Assembly (NCBI GenBank): GCA_016927635.1
Contig: JAFGMJ010000103.1
Span: forward strand, 1 to 13,282
Direction: 5' to 3'
From: Actinomycetota bacterium
Lineage (GTDB): Bacteria; Actinomycetota; Humimicrobiia; Humimicrobiales; Humimicrobiaceae
DNA length: 13,282 nt
Each line of letters begins with the position of its first letter. The stretch's first letter is position 1. The notes under the pieces are model-generated. The model was given only the letters and a program-made list of their open reading frames with translations, ran no database searches and was not told where the DNA came from. Made by a program: the position numbers and the translations under genes. Positions 1 through 8,382 of this stretch are shown piece by piece.

Positions 1-37
1 CAAAATCTGCCTTAAATGCAGAATAATCGCTTATACC

Positions 38-60
38 ATTTGTCGCCTGGGCAAATTTTT
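38..60 (+). terminator. Plus-strand hairpin and T-run beyond the last gene
   Basis: ATTTGTC (38-44) can pair with GGCAAAT (50-56), including one G-T pair, around a 5-base loop, followed by TTTTT at 56-60. It would act on plus-strand (antisense) transcripts only. Bases 1-58 otherwise show no gene with a start codon. Confidence 0.2.
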
Positions 61-1273
61 ACTGCAGATATGCGAGAGGATCCTGCGCAGCACCGTTTAT
101 CCTGACCTCAAAATGCAGATGAGGGCCTGTGGACCATCCTGTTGAGCCCACAAGGCCTATAACCTCTCCTCTTTCAACACGCTGGCCAACATTTACAAGT
201 ATCCTTGAAAGATGGGCATACCATGTTGCAAATCCGCCACCATGATAAACCATTATCGAATAACCGTAACCGCCATCATAACCTGTATGTATTATTTCTC
301 CGCCATCGGCAGAATAAATAAGAGTTCCGCTCGGAGCAGCGAGGTCTATTCCTGAATGAAACCTTCTGTATCCGAAAATAGGGTGTATTCTGTAACCGAA
401 TCCGCTTCTTAACCTTCCTGCAACAGGCCACATGAATTTACTGCCTGGCGCATTTCCGTATTTATAGCTTTCAAGAATCCTTGTTATTTGAGCTTCTTTT
501 ATTTCGAGGTCCTTTTCCATTGCAATAAGCGAATTTTTGCTCGCCCTGGTCTTGGAAAGAAGGCTGTTTTTTTCATTGTAAATTTCTTCTATTTCTCCCT
601 GTTTTTTTTCAGCCTGGGTAACAAGCTGCGCAATCTCTTCTTGCCTCTGTTTCTGCTTTTCTCGAAGATCAAGTATGCCTTTTTTAATATTGAGGTTTGC
701 AGTTTTTTTATCTTTTATCTCTTTTATTATATCTGCATCTTTCTGCGCTATAAGGCTCATAAGCTTAAACCTTGAGACAAATTCCAGGAAATCTTCTGCT
801 TTTAGAAGTATCTGCAGTATATTGCCATCACCATTTTTATAAATCGTTGCAACCCTGGAATTCAATATTTCTGCTTTTTCGTTAAGCTCGTCCTCTATAT
901 CTTTGAGTTCCTGCTCTTTTAAGACAAGGTCTACAGTTGTTTTATCCATATCTGATTTGGCTTCAGAAAGTTTGTCGTTTAAACCGTCAAGCTGCGAAAG
1001 AGAGGACAGGAGGTCAGTCTCAACTTCCTTTACCTCAGAAAGATATGCGCTTTCCTGTTTTTTCACTTCCTCTATTTTTTTCTGCGTCTCCTCCCGGTCT
1101 TTTTTTACCTGCTCAAGCTCCTCATCAAGAGACTGCCCGTATAGAACACCGGTACTGCTGCCGGCATTTGGATTTAAAAAAACTGCTGGCGCCAGTAGAA
1201 GAATAAATACGAGAATATAAATAATCGCTTTTACCGTAAATGTGGTTTTTTTGCTATTTAAAAATCTTATCAA
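59..1273 (-). CDS. Membrane-anchored coiled-coil murein hydrolase, M23 (LytM) peptidase
   Basis: Predicted cell-wall peptidase of 404 aa acting outside the membrane on peptidoglycan cross-bridges. Residues about 14-34 form one hydrophobic signal/anchor segment. Residues about 47-275 are a charged Glu/Lys-rich coiled coil of the EnvC/PcsB/CwlO kind, and about 283-404 are the M23 domain. The zinc and catalytic motifs look intact: His306-x3-Asp310, the YAH motif (His354) and HLH (His385, His387). E. coli EnvC, by contrast, has a degenerate LytM domain and activates amidases. The gene lies 55 bases after ftsX, which suggests it is the hydrolase controlled by FtsEX; this is inference from known FtsX-EnvC/PcsB/CwlO/RipC partnerships. 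The start is a TTG, because no Met codon occurs before the middle of the coiled coil; a weak AGAGAG lies about 10 bases upstream. Family is certain, exact substrate unknown. Confidence 0.9.
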   Translation of the reverse strand: MIRFLNSKKTTFTVKAIIYILVFILLLAPAVFLNPNAGSSTGVLYGQSLDEELEQVKKDREETQKKIEEVKKQESAYLSEVKEVETDLLSSLSQLDGLNDKLSEAKSDMDKTTVDLVLKEQELKDIEDELNEKAEILNSRVATIYKNGDGNILQILLKAEDFLEFVSRFKLMSLIAQKDADIIKEIKDKKTANLNIKKGILDLREKQKQRQEEIAQLVTQAEKKQGEIEEIYNEKNSLLSKTRASKNSLIAMEKDLEIKEAQITRILESYKYGNAPGSKFMWPVAGRLRSGFGYRIHPIFGYRRFHSGIDLAAPSGTLIYSADGGEIIHTGYDGGYGYSIMVYHGGGFATWYAHLSRILVNVGQRVERGEVIGLVGSTGWSTGPHLHFEVRINGAAQDPLAYLQ

Positions 1274-1328
1274 AGTCTAAACTCTCTATAAATTTTGCAA
1301 ATCATCTTAATATAATTGTTATCAGCAA

Positions 1329-2240
1329 TCATACGCTTATGTATTTTTTGAGTGCAAAGCCGCTGCTTATAAGCCCAAGCAATCCACCGATTAAAATAAT
1401 GCCTGCATATATATACATTATTACATTAGTATTTCCTAAAATAGCAAGCTCTTTTACCTTCAACGTATCTATTATTGCCTGTTCACCTCTTATTAAAAGA
1501 TAATTGGACATGATAAAAAGAAGTATTACTGAAATAACGCTTCCTAAAAATCCTTCAAAAAAACCTTCAAATAAAAAAGGTATCCTTACAAACCAGTTGG
1601 TGGCACCGACCAGCTTCATCACTTCGATTTCTTTTCTCCTTGCATGGATTGAAAGCCTGATAGTATTATAAATCAGCACAATTGCAGCAAGCAGCAGCAT
1701 TATTATTATCAGGAAAGCAATTGAGCCTGCTATTGCAGTTATTGAAAAAAGTCTCTGCACATAATTCTGGCCGTATATTACCTCATCCACACCATCTATA
1801 TAGGTCCCGTCTTTGGTCAGGAAACGAAGTGCTATCTGTTCCACTTTTTCAGGACTTTGCAGCCTTATCTCAAAGGATGCAGGAAGAGGATTTCCCTGTA
1901 TTTCCTTTAATATATCGCTGCCTTCATTATCCTGCTTGAATTTTTCAAGAGCCTGTTCCTTGGAAACATAAATGACTTCAGAGACCTCATCCCAGCTTTT
2001 TATTTCCTGCTCAAGATATGATTTAAGCTCATCAGTTGCATTATCCTTAAGGTATACTGCAACTTCCACCTGGCTTTTAACAGATGAAAGTATTGCCTGC
2101 ACATCATAAACAATAATAAGAAAAAAACCTACAATAAAAAGGGTTATTGCAACAGTGGTAATTGCAGTGAAAAACATCAGGAAATTTCTTCTAAGACCTG
2201 AGAAAGTCTCTCCAAAAAAATATCTGGGCCTGAATATCAA
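1329..2240 (-). CDS. ftsX: Cell division protein FtsX
   Basis: Integral membrane subunit of FtsEX (303 aa, normal length). FtsEX uses ATP hydrolysis by FtsE to switch extracellular peptidoglycan hydrolases. The expected layout is visible: a first membrane segment at about 20-47, an extracytoplasmic domain of roughly 120 residues that normally binds the hydrolase partner, then three more hydrophobic segments, the last near the C-terminus. After the second segment comes a basic RRKEIEVMKLVGAT stretch typical of the FtsX/MacB permease core. The start is TTG and overlaps the ftsE stop by four bases (TTGA), with GAGGAG about 10 bases upstream, so the two genes are almost surely translationally coupled. 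Confidence 0.95.
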   Translation of the reverse strand: MIFRPRYFFGETFSGLRRNFLMFFTAITTVAITLFIVGFFLIIVYDVQAILSSVKSQVEVAVYLKDNATDELKSYLEQEIKSWDEVSEVIYVSKEQALEKFKQDNEGSDILKEIQGNPLPASFEIRLQSPEKVEQIALRFLTKDGTYIDGVDEVIYGQNYVQRLFSITAIAGSIAFLIIIMLLLAAIVLIYNTIRLSIHARRKEIEVMKLVGATNWFVRIPFLFEGFFEGFLGSVISVILLFIMSNYLLIRGEQAIIDTLKVKELAILGNTNVIMYIYAGIILIGGLLGLISSGFALKKYISV

Positions 2241-2923
2241 CTTCCGTAAACTCCTCTCTTCTGGTCCCTTATAACTTCTCCTTCTTCAAGCTCTATTACC
2301 CTTCTGCGCATTGAATTGACTATATTTTTGTCATGCGTGGCCATTGCAACTGTTGTGCCAATAAGATTTATTCTTGATAGAAGCTTCATTATCCCCTCGG
2401 TATTTACAGGATCCAGATTACCTGTGGGTTCATCCGCTAGAAGTATGGGCGGCCTGTTGACAAATGCCCTGGCAATTGAAACTCTCTGCTGTTCACCTGC
2501 TGAGAGCTGGTGAGGAAATGATTTTAATTTATGCTCAAGGCCCACAAGTTTTAGCACCTGGGGCACCTGCAGCTTTATGACATAAGCCGGTTTTCCTATG
2601 ACTTCAAGCGCAAATGCCACATTATCAAATACAGTCTTGTTTGGCAGAAGCTTAAAATCCTGGAAAACTGAACCGATATTTCTCCTGAGCTGGGGTACTC
2701 TTGAATTTTTTAAATTACATATATTCCTGCCTGCAACAAATATTGCACCGCCAGATACGGGGATTTCCCTTATAAGGAGTTTTATAATAGTTGATTTTCC
2801 TGAACCGCTGGGGCCCACGAGAAAAACAAACTCGCCTTTTTTAATTCCTATATTTATATTCTTGAGAGCGACAGTTTTGTCCTCATAAACTTTGGATACA
2901 TTTCTGAATTCTATCATGTTCAT
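2237..2923 (-). CDS. ftsE: Cell division ATP-binding protein FtsE
   Basis: Cytoplasmic ABC-type ATPase that pairs with FtsX. Counting from the MIEF methionine, Walker A is GPSGSGKST at about 35-43; an ABC signature LSAGEQQR and Walker [13 protein letters not shown] follow. About 226-228 aa, the usual FtsE length. The signature has Ala where most FtsE proteins have Gly (LSGGEQQR). The start is uncertain. ATG at 2923 (MNMIEF) or ATG at 2917 (MIEF, matching the E. coli MIRF start) fits homology, but neither has a clear Shine-Dalgarno. A TTG at 2962 has AAGG about 5 bases upstream and would overlap prfB by 26 bases. Reinitiation after the prfB stop, 13 bases before the ATG, is plausible. Confidence 0.93.
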   Translation of the reverse strand: MNMIEFRNVSKVYEDKTVALKNINIGIKKGEFVFLVGPSGSGKSTIIKLLIREIPVSGGAIFVAGRNICNLKNSRVPQLRRNIGSVFQDFKLLPNKTVFDNVAFALEVIGKPAYVIKLQVPQVLKLVGLEHKLKSFPHQLSAGEQQRVSIARAFVNRPPILLADEPTGNLDPVNTEGIMKLLSRINLIGTTVAMATHDKNIVNSMRRRVIELEEGEVIRDQKRGVYGS

Positions 2924-2936
2924 TTGATTAAAGAGT

Positions 2937-4041
2937 TTAACCTTTGAGCAATTTTTTTTCAAGGTAGCCTTTTATAAATAAATCTATATCGCCGTTTAAA
3001 ACAGACTGCACATCACCTGTCTCCACTTCCGTGCGGTGATCCTTTATAAGCTGGTATGGCTGCAGGGTATAGCTTCTTATCTGGTTTCCCCATCCTATAT
3101 CTTTTTTTTCTCCACGGACCTTTTCAAGCTCAGCTTCTTTTTTCTTTATCTCGTGTTCATAAAGTTTTGATTTCAGTATCTGCATTGCCGTCTGCCTGTT
3201 AAGTATCTGTGAGCGCTCGTCCTGGCAGGAAACTATAGTATTTGTAGGAATATGAGTTATCCTGACAGCAGAATCGGTAACATTTACATGCTGTCCTCCT
3301 GCGCTGCTTGACCTGAATGTATCTATCCTTAAGTCTTCCTTATTTATTTCTATTTCAATCTCGTCTTCAAACAAAGGTATGACATCCACAAGAGCAAAAG
3401 AAGTGTGGCGCCTTTTAGTGGAATCAAATGGCGATATGCGCACAAGCCTGTGTATGCCTTTTTCAGATTTTAAAAACCCATATGCATTTTTACCCCTGAC
3501 TGTAAAAGTAACGTTTTTTATGCCTGCTTCATCTCCGGGCTGATAATCAACTATCCTGTATTTGAATTTTTTTACATCCATCCATTTCTTATACATTCTG
3601 AAAAGCATCTCTGCCCAGTCAGCGCTTTCAGTGCCCCCTGCGCCGGGGTGCAGCATAACTATTGCAGGATAAGAATCATAAGGTTCAGAAAACAAAAGGT
3701 TTTCTTCAAGGCTTTCAAGCTCTGTTTTTATATCTTTTATTTCTTCTTTGAGCTCATCTTCAAGGGAAATGTCTTCCTCGGTCTGCAGAAGCTCTATGCT
3801 AAGCTTTACATTTTCAATGCTTTTTTCAAGAGAGCCTATTTTTGCCAGCTCATCGTTTAAATCATTGATTTTTTTTGTTACTGAAGATGCTTTTGCTATA
3901 TCCAGCCAGAAATCATTTGAAACGGTATGGCTTTCAAGTTCTCCGAGCTCTTTTTTTATTCCTGCCGGGTCAAAGACAGTCTTTTAAAAATAAGAATTTT
4001 TCAATTATCTTGTCCAGTTCTTCCTTGTAATCCTCTATCAT
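2937..4041 (-). CDS. prfB: Peptide chain release factor 2, with programmed +1 frameshift
   Basis: Release factor RF2, recognising UAA and UGA stops and triggering peptide release on the ribosome. It must be read in two frames. Codons 1-23 run from ATG 4041 to CTT 3975-3973; codon 24 is TGA. A +1 slip to GAC at 3971 continues without a stop to TAA at 2939-2937, giving 367 aa against 365 in E. coli. The second frame carries a helical N-terminal domain, the RF2 anticodon-like tripeptide SPF (in ISPFDS), and the catalytic GGQ (in SSAGGQHVN). The start is fixed by GGAGGA five bases before the ATG, only 12 bases after the secA stop. RF2 protein controls its own synthesis through the UGA. Annotation as a shorter ORF from a TTG at 3695 would lose the N-terminal domain. 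Confidence 0.96.
3967..3980 (-). promoter_or_regulatory. prfB: prfB programmed +1 frameshift site (CTT TGA C)
   Basis: The minus strand reads GAC TGT CTT TGA CCC, with UGA as codon 24 after Leu-CTT. The CUU-U slippery codon, UGA and following C match the known RF2 autoregulatory site. Low RF2 slows UGA termination and allows the peptidyl-tRNA-Leu to slip to UUU. In E. coli a Shine-Dalgarno-like AGGGGG lies three bases before CTT; here the same place reads AAAGAC, a poor match. Confidence 0.95.
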
Positions 4042-4046
4042 TTAAA

Positions 4047-4052
4047 TCCTCC
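4047..4052 (-). promoter_or_regulatory. Ribosome binding site fixing the prfB start
   Basis: GGAGGA lies five bases before ATG 4041 and just after the secA stop codon. It is the strongest Shine-Dalgarno near the gene. It shows that translation begins in the short 23-codon frame upstream of the UGA, supporting the frameshifted gene model. Confidence 0.8.
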
Positions 4053-4053
4053 A

Positions 4054-6630
4054 TTAACTGCCGCAGCATTTTTTATATTTTTTCCCGCTTCCGCAGGGAC
4101 ATGGATCATTTCTTCCCACTTTGTCAACTTTTACAGGCTGTGGTTTTGAAGCCTTTGAAGTATCGCCTGAGATAATGTCAGAAGGGCCGGTTGTTTTTAC
4201 GTCTTTTAGGGCCATTTCTCTTTCTGTCTTATGTCCTTCATCCGGCACACCTGCCCGTGCATCCTTTATTACAACCTTTGCGTTGAATAATAACCTGACC
4301 GCATCGACTTTTATCTCATCCATTAGACTTTTAAAAAGATTAAAGGCCTCATGTTTGTACTCTACCAGCGGATCACGCTGTCCATATGCCCTAAGCCCTA
4401 TGCCTTCTTTTAAATAATCCATCTCCAGCAGATGTTCCCTCCATCTGCTGTCGATAACGTTTAATATTACAAGCTTTTCAAGTTTCCGCATTATTTCAGA
4501 AGAAAGTTCTTTTTCCCTTTTTTCATATGCTTTTATGGCCTGCATGGATAGGATTTCTTTAAGCTCAGACTGTTTTAACCTTTCATTGGAAAGAGCGCTT
4601 ATGGCTTCCGGGGTATCAAAAAGATCAGATGCATAAATACTCTTTAAAAAATTTTTCATCTCTTCAATATCCCATTGCTCCATGTATAAATTCGGTTCAA
4701 TATATAAATCCACGATACCTGAAATGGAGCTTTTTACCATATCGATTGCTGTTTCCTGCATGTCCTGGCCTTCAAGTATTAAATGGCGCTTTTTATAAAT
4801 TATCTCTCTCTGCTTGTTCATTACATCGTCATACTCAAGCACATGTTTTCTTATTTCAAAGTTTCTGCTTTCAACCTGTCTCTGGGCATTTTCAATTGAT
4901 TTATTTATTATCGGGTGCTGAATAGGAATATCGTCTGGAAAATTGAATCTCTCCATTACCCAGCCGATTCTCTCGGAACCGAAAAGGCGCATGAGGTCGT
5001 CTTCAAGACTTAAATAAAACTGGCTTGAACCCGGATCCCCCTGCCTTCCGCTTCTTCCTCTTAGCTGATTATCTATCCTTCTTGATTCATGTCTTTCTGT
5101 GCCCAGAACATGAAGCCCGCCGACATTAACGACTCCCTGGCCCAGAACAATATCTGTGCCACGGCCCGCCATATTCGTAGCTATAGTAACGGCTGCCGGT
5201 TGGCCGGCAAGAGCAATGATTTCAGCTTCCTTTTCATGGTATTTTGCATTCAACACCTGATGCTGTATGCCTCTTCTTTTCAGCATAAGGCTTAAGCGCT
5301 CAGATTTTTCAATTGATATTGTACCGACTAGCACAGGCTGGCCTTTATGGTTTCTTGAGATAATATCATTTACAACAGCCTCAAACTTTGAATCTTCAGA
5401 TTTGTATATAAGGTCAGGCATATCTGCCCTTATCATGGGCATGTTAGTAGGTATCACGACCGTCTCAAGCTTGTAAATATGCCTGAATTCCTCAGATTCG
5501 GTAAGCGCTGTTCCTGTCATGCCTGCAAGCTTTTCGTAAAGCCTGAAATAATTCTGAATCGTTATAGTTGCAAGAGTCTGGTTTTCTTCTTTTATTTTTA
5601 CATTTTCTTTTGCCTCTATAGCCTGGTGAAGCCCTTCGCTGTAACGGCGGCCAAGCATAAGCCTGCCGGTAAATTCATCTACAATCAGTACTTCCCCGTC
5701 TTTTACCATATAATCGACATCACGCCTGAAAAGATTGGCTGCTTTAAGGGACTGGTTTAGACAATGTATGTACAGATAATTCTTGGGGTCATAAAGATTG
5801 TCAATGCCAGTAAGCTTTTCAACCTTTAAAACACCTTCCTCGGTAATTGCAGCCGTTTTTGCCTTTTCATCTATCTCATAGTCCACATCTTTTTCAAGAC
5901 GCGGCACTATAGATGAGAATTTCTTATAAAGCTCTGTGGTCTGGTAAGCTATTCCCGATATTATAAGAGGTGTCCTGGCTTCATCAATGAGTATGCTGTC
6001 GACCTCATCCACTATTGCAAAGTTATGGCCGCTTTGGACCATGTCCTCTTTTCTTGTAACCATATTGTCCCTGAGATAATCGAAGCCGAATTCATTATTT
6101 GTGCCGTAAATCACATCGGCGCTGTAGGCCGATTTTTTTTCAGCATTGTTCATGCCATGCTGCAGAAGGCCGACTTTAACACCTAAAAGATTGTAGACCG
6201 GACCCATCCACTGGCTGTCTCTTTTTGCAAGATAATCATTGACTGTCACAATATGTGATGGCCTGCCTGTAAAAGAATTAAGGTAAATCGGCAGGGTTGC
6301 GACCAGTGTCTTTCCTTCACCTGTTTTCATCTCTGCTATTTTGCCCTCATGAAGGACCGCTCCGCCCATTATCTGCACATCAAAATGCCTGAGACCTATT
6401 GTCCTTTTTGCGGCTTCCCTGCAGACAGCAAAAGCTTCCACTATTAGGCCTTCAAGGTCTTTGCGCTCTTCATATCTTTTAATAAATTCATATCTCTTTG
6501 AAGCAAGCCCGGAGTTTGTAAGTGAGGCTGTTTGAGATTCTGCTTCATTTACTGCCCTTACTATATCATCGTATTTCTTCTGCTGTTTTCCTGCGCCTGC
6601 TTTTAATATATTGCTTAAAAAATTTGCCAT
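4054..6630 (-). CDS. secA: Preprotein translocase ATPase SecA
   Basis: ATP-driven motor pushing unfolded preproteins through SecYEG (858 aa, normal length). Visible in order: the [10 protein letters not shown] block at about 81-90, Walker A MKTGEGKT at about 101-108, Walker B DEVD at 208-211 followed by the [12 protein letters not shown] stretch, the DEFTGR and MTGTA motifs, the second nucleotide-binding half with [11 protein letters not shown] and the [13 protein letters not shown] stretch, and the helical wing/scaffold. The C-terminus (844-858) is the zinc and SecB/ribosome-binding tail with Cys844, Cys846, Cys855 and Cys856. The N-terminal region before the ATPase motif is somewhat compact. 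ATG start with TGGTGA four bases upstream, 14 bases after the hpf stop. Confidence 0.98.
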   Translation of the reverse strand: MANFLSNILKAGAGKQQKKYDDIVRAVNEAESQTASLTNSGLASKRYEFIKRYEERKDLEGLIVEAFAVCREAAKRTIGLRHFDVQIMGGAVLHEGKIAEMKTGEGKTLVATLPIYLNSFTGRPSHIVTVNDYLAKRDSQWMGPVYNLLGVKVGLLQHGMNNAEKKSAYSADVIYGTNNEFGFDYLRDNMVTRKEDMVQSGHNFAIVDEVDSILIDEARTPLIISGIAYQTTELYKKFSSIVPRLEKDVDYEIDEKAKTAAITEEGVLKVEKLTGIDNLYDPKNYLYIHCLNQSLKAANLFRRDVDYMVKDGEVLIVDEFTGRLMLGRRYSEGLHQAIEAKENVKIKEENQTLATITIQNYFRLYEKLAGMTGTALTESEEFRHIYKLETVVIPTNMPMIRADMPDLIYKSEDSKFEAVVNDIISRNHKGQPVLVGTISIEKSERLSLMLKRRGIQHQVLNAKYHEKEAEIIALAGQPAAVTIATNMAGRGTDIVLGQGVVNVGGLHVLGTERHESRRIDNQLRGRSGRQGDPGSSQFYLSLEDDLMRLFGSERIGWVMERFNFPDDIPIQHPIINKSIENAQRQVESRNFEIRKHVLEYDDVMNKQREIIYKKRHLILEGQDMQETAIDMVKSSISGIVDLYIEPNLYMEQWDIEEMKNFLKSIYASDLFDTPEAISALSNERLKQSELKEILSMQAIKAYEKREKELSSEIMRKLEKLVILNVIDSRWREHLLEMDYLKEGIGLRAYGQRDPLVEYKHEAFNLFKSLMDEIKVDAVRLLFNAKVVIKDARAGVPDEGHKTEREMALKDVKTTGPSDIISGDTSKASKPQPVKVDKVGRNDPCPCGSGKKYKKCCGS

Positions 6631-6644
6631 AAAATCACCATGCT

Positions 6645-7190
6645 TTAAATATTTGGCTCTATAAGTCCATAGTTTTTGTCTTTTCTTTTATAGACAACGG
6701 CTGTGGCATTACTCTCGGAATTTATGAAGACAAAAAAATCATGGCCCAAAAGCTCCATCTGCATCACAGCTTCCTCTGGAGTAATAGGTTTTATAGTAAA
6801 AGTCTTGACCTTGACTATCTGGTCCTTTATATCTTCCTCGACTTCCCTGTAGCTGACGCCCCTGACAGAATTGTCGTGATTTCTGCCCTTATGAATCATT
6901 TTATCCCTGTATTTTTTTATCTGCCGCTCAAGTTTTGCATTTGCCTTATCTATTGCCTCAAACATATCAAAGCCTTCCGCTTTGGTCCTTATAATCTCTC
7001 CAGGGGTAAATACCGTGACTTCAACAATATTGTTTAAGGTTATCTTAGGATTTTTTTCAATTGAAAATGCCGCCTCTATTTTTATAACTTTATCAAAATA
7101 TTTAAGAATATTGTTTTTTATCTTCTTTTCAGCCCTTTGCCTGATTTCATCAGTCAGCTCAACATTCCTGGCTTTGATTATAAATTCCAT
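6645..7190 (-). CDS. hpf: Long-form ribosome hibernation promoting factor
   Basis: Stationary-phase/stress protein of 181 aa that binds the 30S decoding centre and, in its long form, dimerises ribosomes to inactive 100S particles. The N-terminal part (about 1-105) is the ribosome-binding S30AE domain, here with the usual [25 protein letters not shown] helix. A linker leads to the C-terminal dimerisation domain (about 125-181), recognisable by [17 protein letters not shown] and YGLIEP. The length shows this is the long type, as in Firmicutes, Actinobacteria and Cyanobacteria, and not the short E. coli Hpf/YfiA. ATG start preceded by GGGGG about six bases upstream. It lies directly before secA, as in many Gram-positive genomes. 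Confidence 0.95.
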   Translation of the reverse strand: MEFIIKARNVELTDEIRQRAEKKIKNNILKYFDKVIKIEAAFSIEKNPKITLNNIVEVTVFTPGEIIRTKAEGFDMFEAIDKANAKLERQIKKYRDKMIHKGRNHDNSVRGVSYREVEEDIKDQIVKVKTFTIKPITPEEAVMQMELLGHDFFVFINSESNATAVVYKRKDKNYGLIEPNI

Positions 7191-7236
7191 TAATGCCCCC
7201 TTTTTTTTCTTTTTTACAGAGATTTATTAAAATTAT

Positions 7237-7446
7237 TTATTTTTTTGTAATCCTTACATTTGTTGCCTGCGGTCCCCTATCAGTCTGGACCGTATCAAAA
7301 CTTACAATCTGGTTTTTTTCAAGGGTTTTAAACCCTTCCGAGATTATGTCTGAATAATAGACAAAAATATCTTCAAAACCTTCTGAAGATATAAAACCAA
7401 ACCCTTTCTCAGCGCTGAACCATTTAACTCTTCCTTTAATGCTCAT
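7237..7446 (-). CDS. Cold-shock-domain protein (CspA family)
   Basis: Small single-domain RNA/ssDNA-binding protein, 69 aa, the standard Csp length. It begins [16 protein letters not shown], with RNP1 (KGFGFI) intact, and ends with the usual GPQATNVR strand. The RNP2 stretch reads DIFVYYS where most Csps have VFVHFS or VFVHYS, so the conserved His is replaced by Tyr; an aromatic stacking role is kept. ATG start with GGCGG about six bases upstream. It lies between comF and hpf with 46 bases to hpf, which suggests co-transcription with the hibernation factor. It could be an RNA chaperone for growth or stress; a specific cold-shock role is not shown. Confidence 0.93.
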   Translation of the reverse strand: MSIKGRVKWFSAEKGFGFISSEGFEDIFVYYSDIISEGFKTLEKNQIVSFDTVQTDRGPQATNVRITKK

Positions 7447-7535
7447 ATTGCCGCCAGGTTTGACTTTTTATGATTTGACACCTTAGTGTATATTTTCATT
7501 GCTTAACAAATATAAAATTTTAAAAAATCAATCAA
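7447..7535 (-). promoter_or_regulatory. Possible promoter and leader of the csp-hpf-secA-prfB group
   Basis: At 89 bases this is the longest gap in the window, very AT-rich, directly upstream of the cold-shock gene. A TATATT at 7514-7509 (5 of 6 matches to TATAAT) has only TTGATT at 7535-7530 as an upstream partner, at a short 15-base spacing. A small ACAC/GTGT hairpin (7478-7489) lies in the presumed leader. The evidence is weak; it is the most likely place for an internal promoter. Confidence 0.25.
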
Positions 7536-8318
7536 CTACAGCGCCCCGCGGGCCACAGTCAGTACATATATCTTTTCTGCACCTGCATTTTTAAGCTGTC
7601 TGCTTATTTCATTTAAGGTGGAACCCGTTGTCCAAACATCGTCTAAAAGCAGTATATTTTTACCATTAACTTTAATACAGTTTTTAACCTTAAAAGAATT
7701 TCTGATATTTAACTTCCTTTGAGTCCTTCCAAGCCCCTGCTGTCTTGATGTTTTCTTTATTTTTATTATATCATCACCAAAAGGTATTTTTAAACAGGAT
7801 GAAAGTTTTGCCGCAAGCAAGCGCATATGGCCGGAATCATTTTCGGTTTCTGTTTCCGGTAAAGATCCTCCTGTAAATGTATTTTTATAAATTGCCGGGA
7901 CAGTCTCAATAAGTTCTATTTTTTGCCCGCTGTAATAATATTCGTAAGCAGTCATTAAAAAATAAAGGAGTATGTCGCTTAAAAAATACAATTGCCTGTA
8001 TTTATACTTATGAATTATACAGGCTATCTCTTTGCTATATATGGCAAAACTTCTTGCCATATAAAAACTGAAATCCTCCAGCCTGCATAAGCTGCATGAA
8101 ATTTTTTGCTGATCCTTTGTGCCATAATTGCCTGTTTGAAAAATATCGCCCGCCGATGCAGGGGTTCCGCACCGCTGGCATATATTTGCGCCTAAAAACT
8201 TAATATTTGAAAGACAGCTTTTGCAAACGCTATCCTGGCACAGACTTCCGCATACTGCACAAATGGGCGGAAAAATTGTGTCTTTTATAAAGTGGCCCAA
8301 ACTTGATAACAATGCCAA
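7536..8318 (-). CDS. ComF family protein (zinc ribbon plus phosphoribosyltransferase domain)
   Basis: ComF/ComFC-type protein of 260 aa. The N-terminus holds a cysteine-rich metal-binding region: Cys20, Cys23, Cys32, Cys35, Cys47, Cys50 and a further CxxC at 75-78. The C-terminus carries the type I phosphoribosyltransferase PRPP loop, LLLDDVWTTGSTL at about 223-235. In naturally competent bacteria this family is needed for DNA uptake/processing, but it is also kept in non-competent ones, so competence cannot be inferred. No ComFA helicase gene is next to it here. The start is TTG: a stop lies eight codons upstream and there is no ATG or GTG between. AGG triplets precede both this TTG and a second TTG two codons later, so the exact start may shift slightly. 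Confidence 0.88.
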   Translation of the reverse strand: MALLSSLGHFIKDTIFPPICAVCGSLCQDSVCKSCLSNIKFLGANICQRCGTPASAGDIFQTGNYGTKDQQKISCSLCRLEDFSFYMARSFAIYSKEIACIIHKYKYRQLYFLSDILLYFLMTAYEYYYSGQKIELIETVPAIYKNTFTGGSLPETETENDSGHMRLLAAKLSSCLKIPFGDDIIKIKKTSRQQGLGRTQRKLNIRNSFKVKNCIKVNGKNILLLDDVWTTGSTLNEISRQLKNAGAEKIYVLTVARGAL

Positions 8319-8353
8319 CCTAGACCTGCCGCTTCAATATTTAATACCTTTCA

Positions 8354-8382
8354 AAAACAAATAAAAAATCATTTTATGATTT
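8354..8382 (-). terminator. AT-rich hairpin with T-tract after the pyrophosphorylase gene
   Basis: A perfect 7-base inverted repeat, AAATCAT-AAA-ATGATTT, spans the last codons and stop of the upstream gene and is followed on the minus strand by TTTATTTGTTT. The geometry is that of an intrinsic terminator, but the stem has only one G-C pair, so it may be weak or only partly active. Confidence 0.3.

Noticed and set aside
2937..3695. RF2 as a 252-residue protein starting at TTG 3695
   Set aside because: The frame extends upstream to the CTTTGAC frameshift site and a conserved 23-codon leader; the TTG lacks a ribosome site and would remove the N-terminal domain.
3967..3975. TGA in prfB as a pseudogene or sequencing error
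   Set aside because: It lies in the exact conserved RF2 frameshift context at the expected codon, so it is programmed.
5194..5209. Perfect GC-rich inverted repeat TGCCGG-TTGG-CCGGCA
   Set aside because: Sits within the conserved secA coding region ([15 protein letters not shown]) with no T-tract; best explained by codon content.
7476..7500. Plus-strand TTGACA as a promoter
   Set aside because: No suitable -10 at 16-18 bases and no plus-strand gene downstream.
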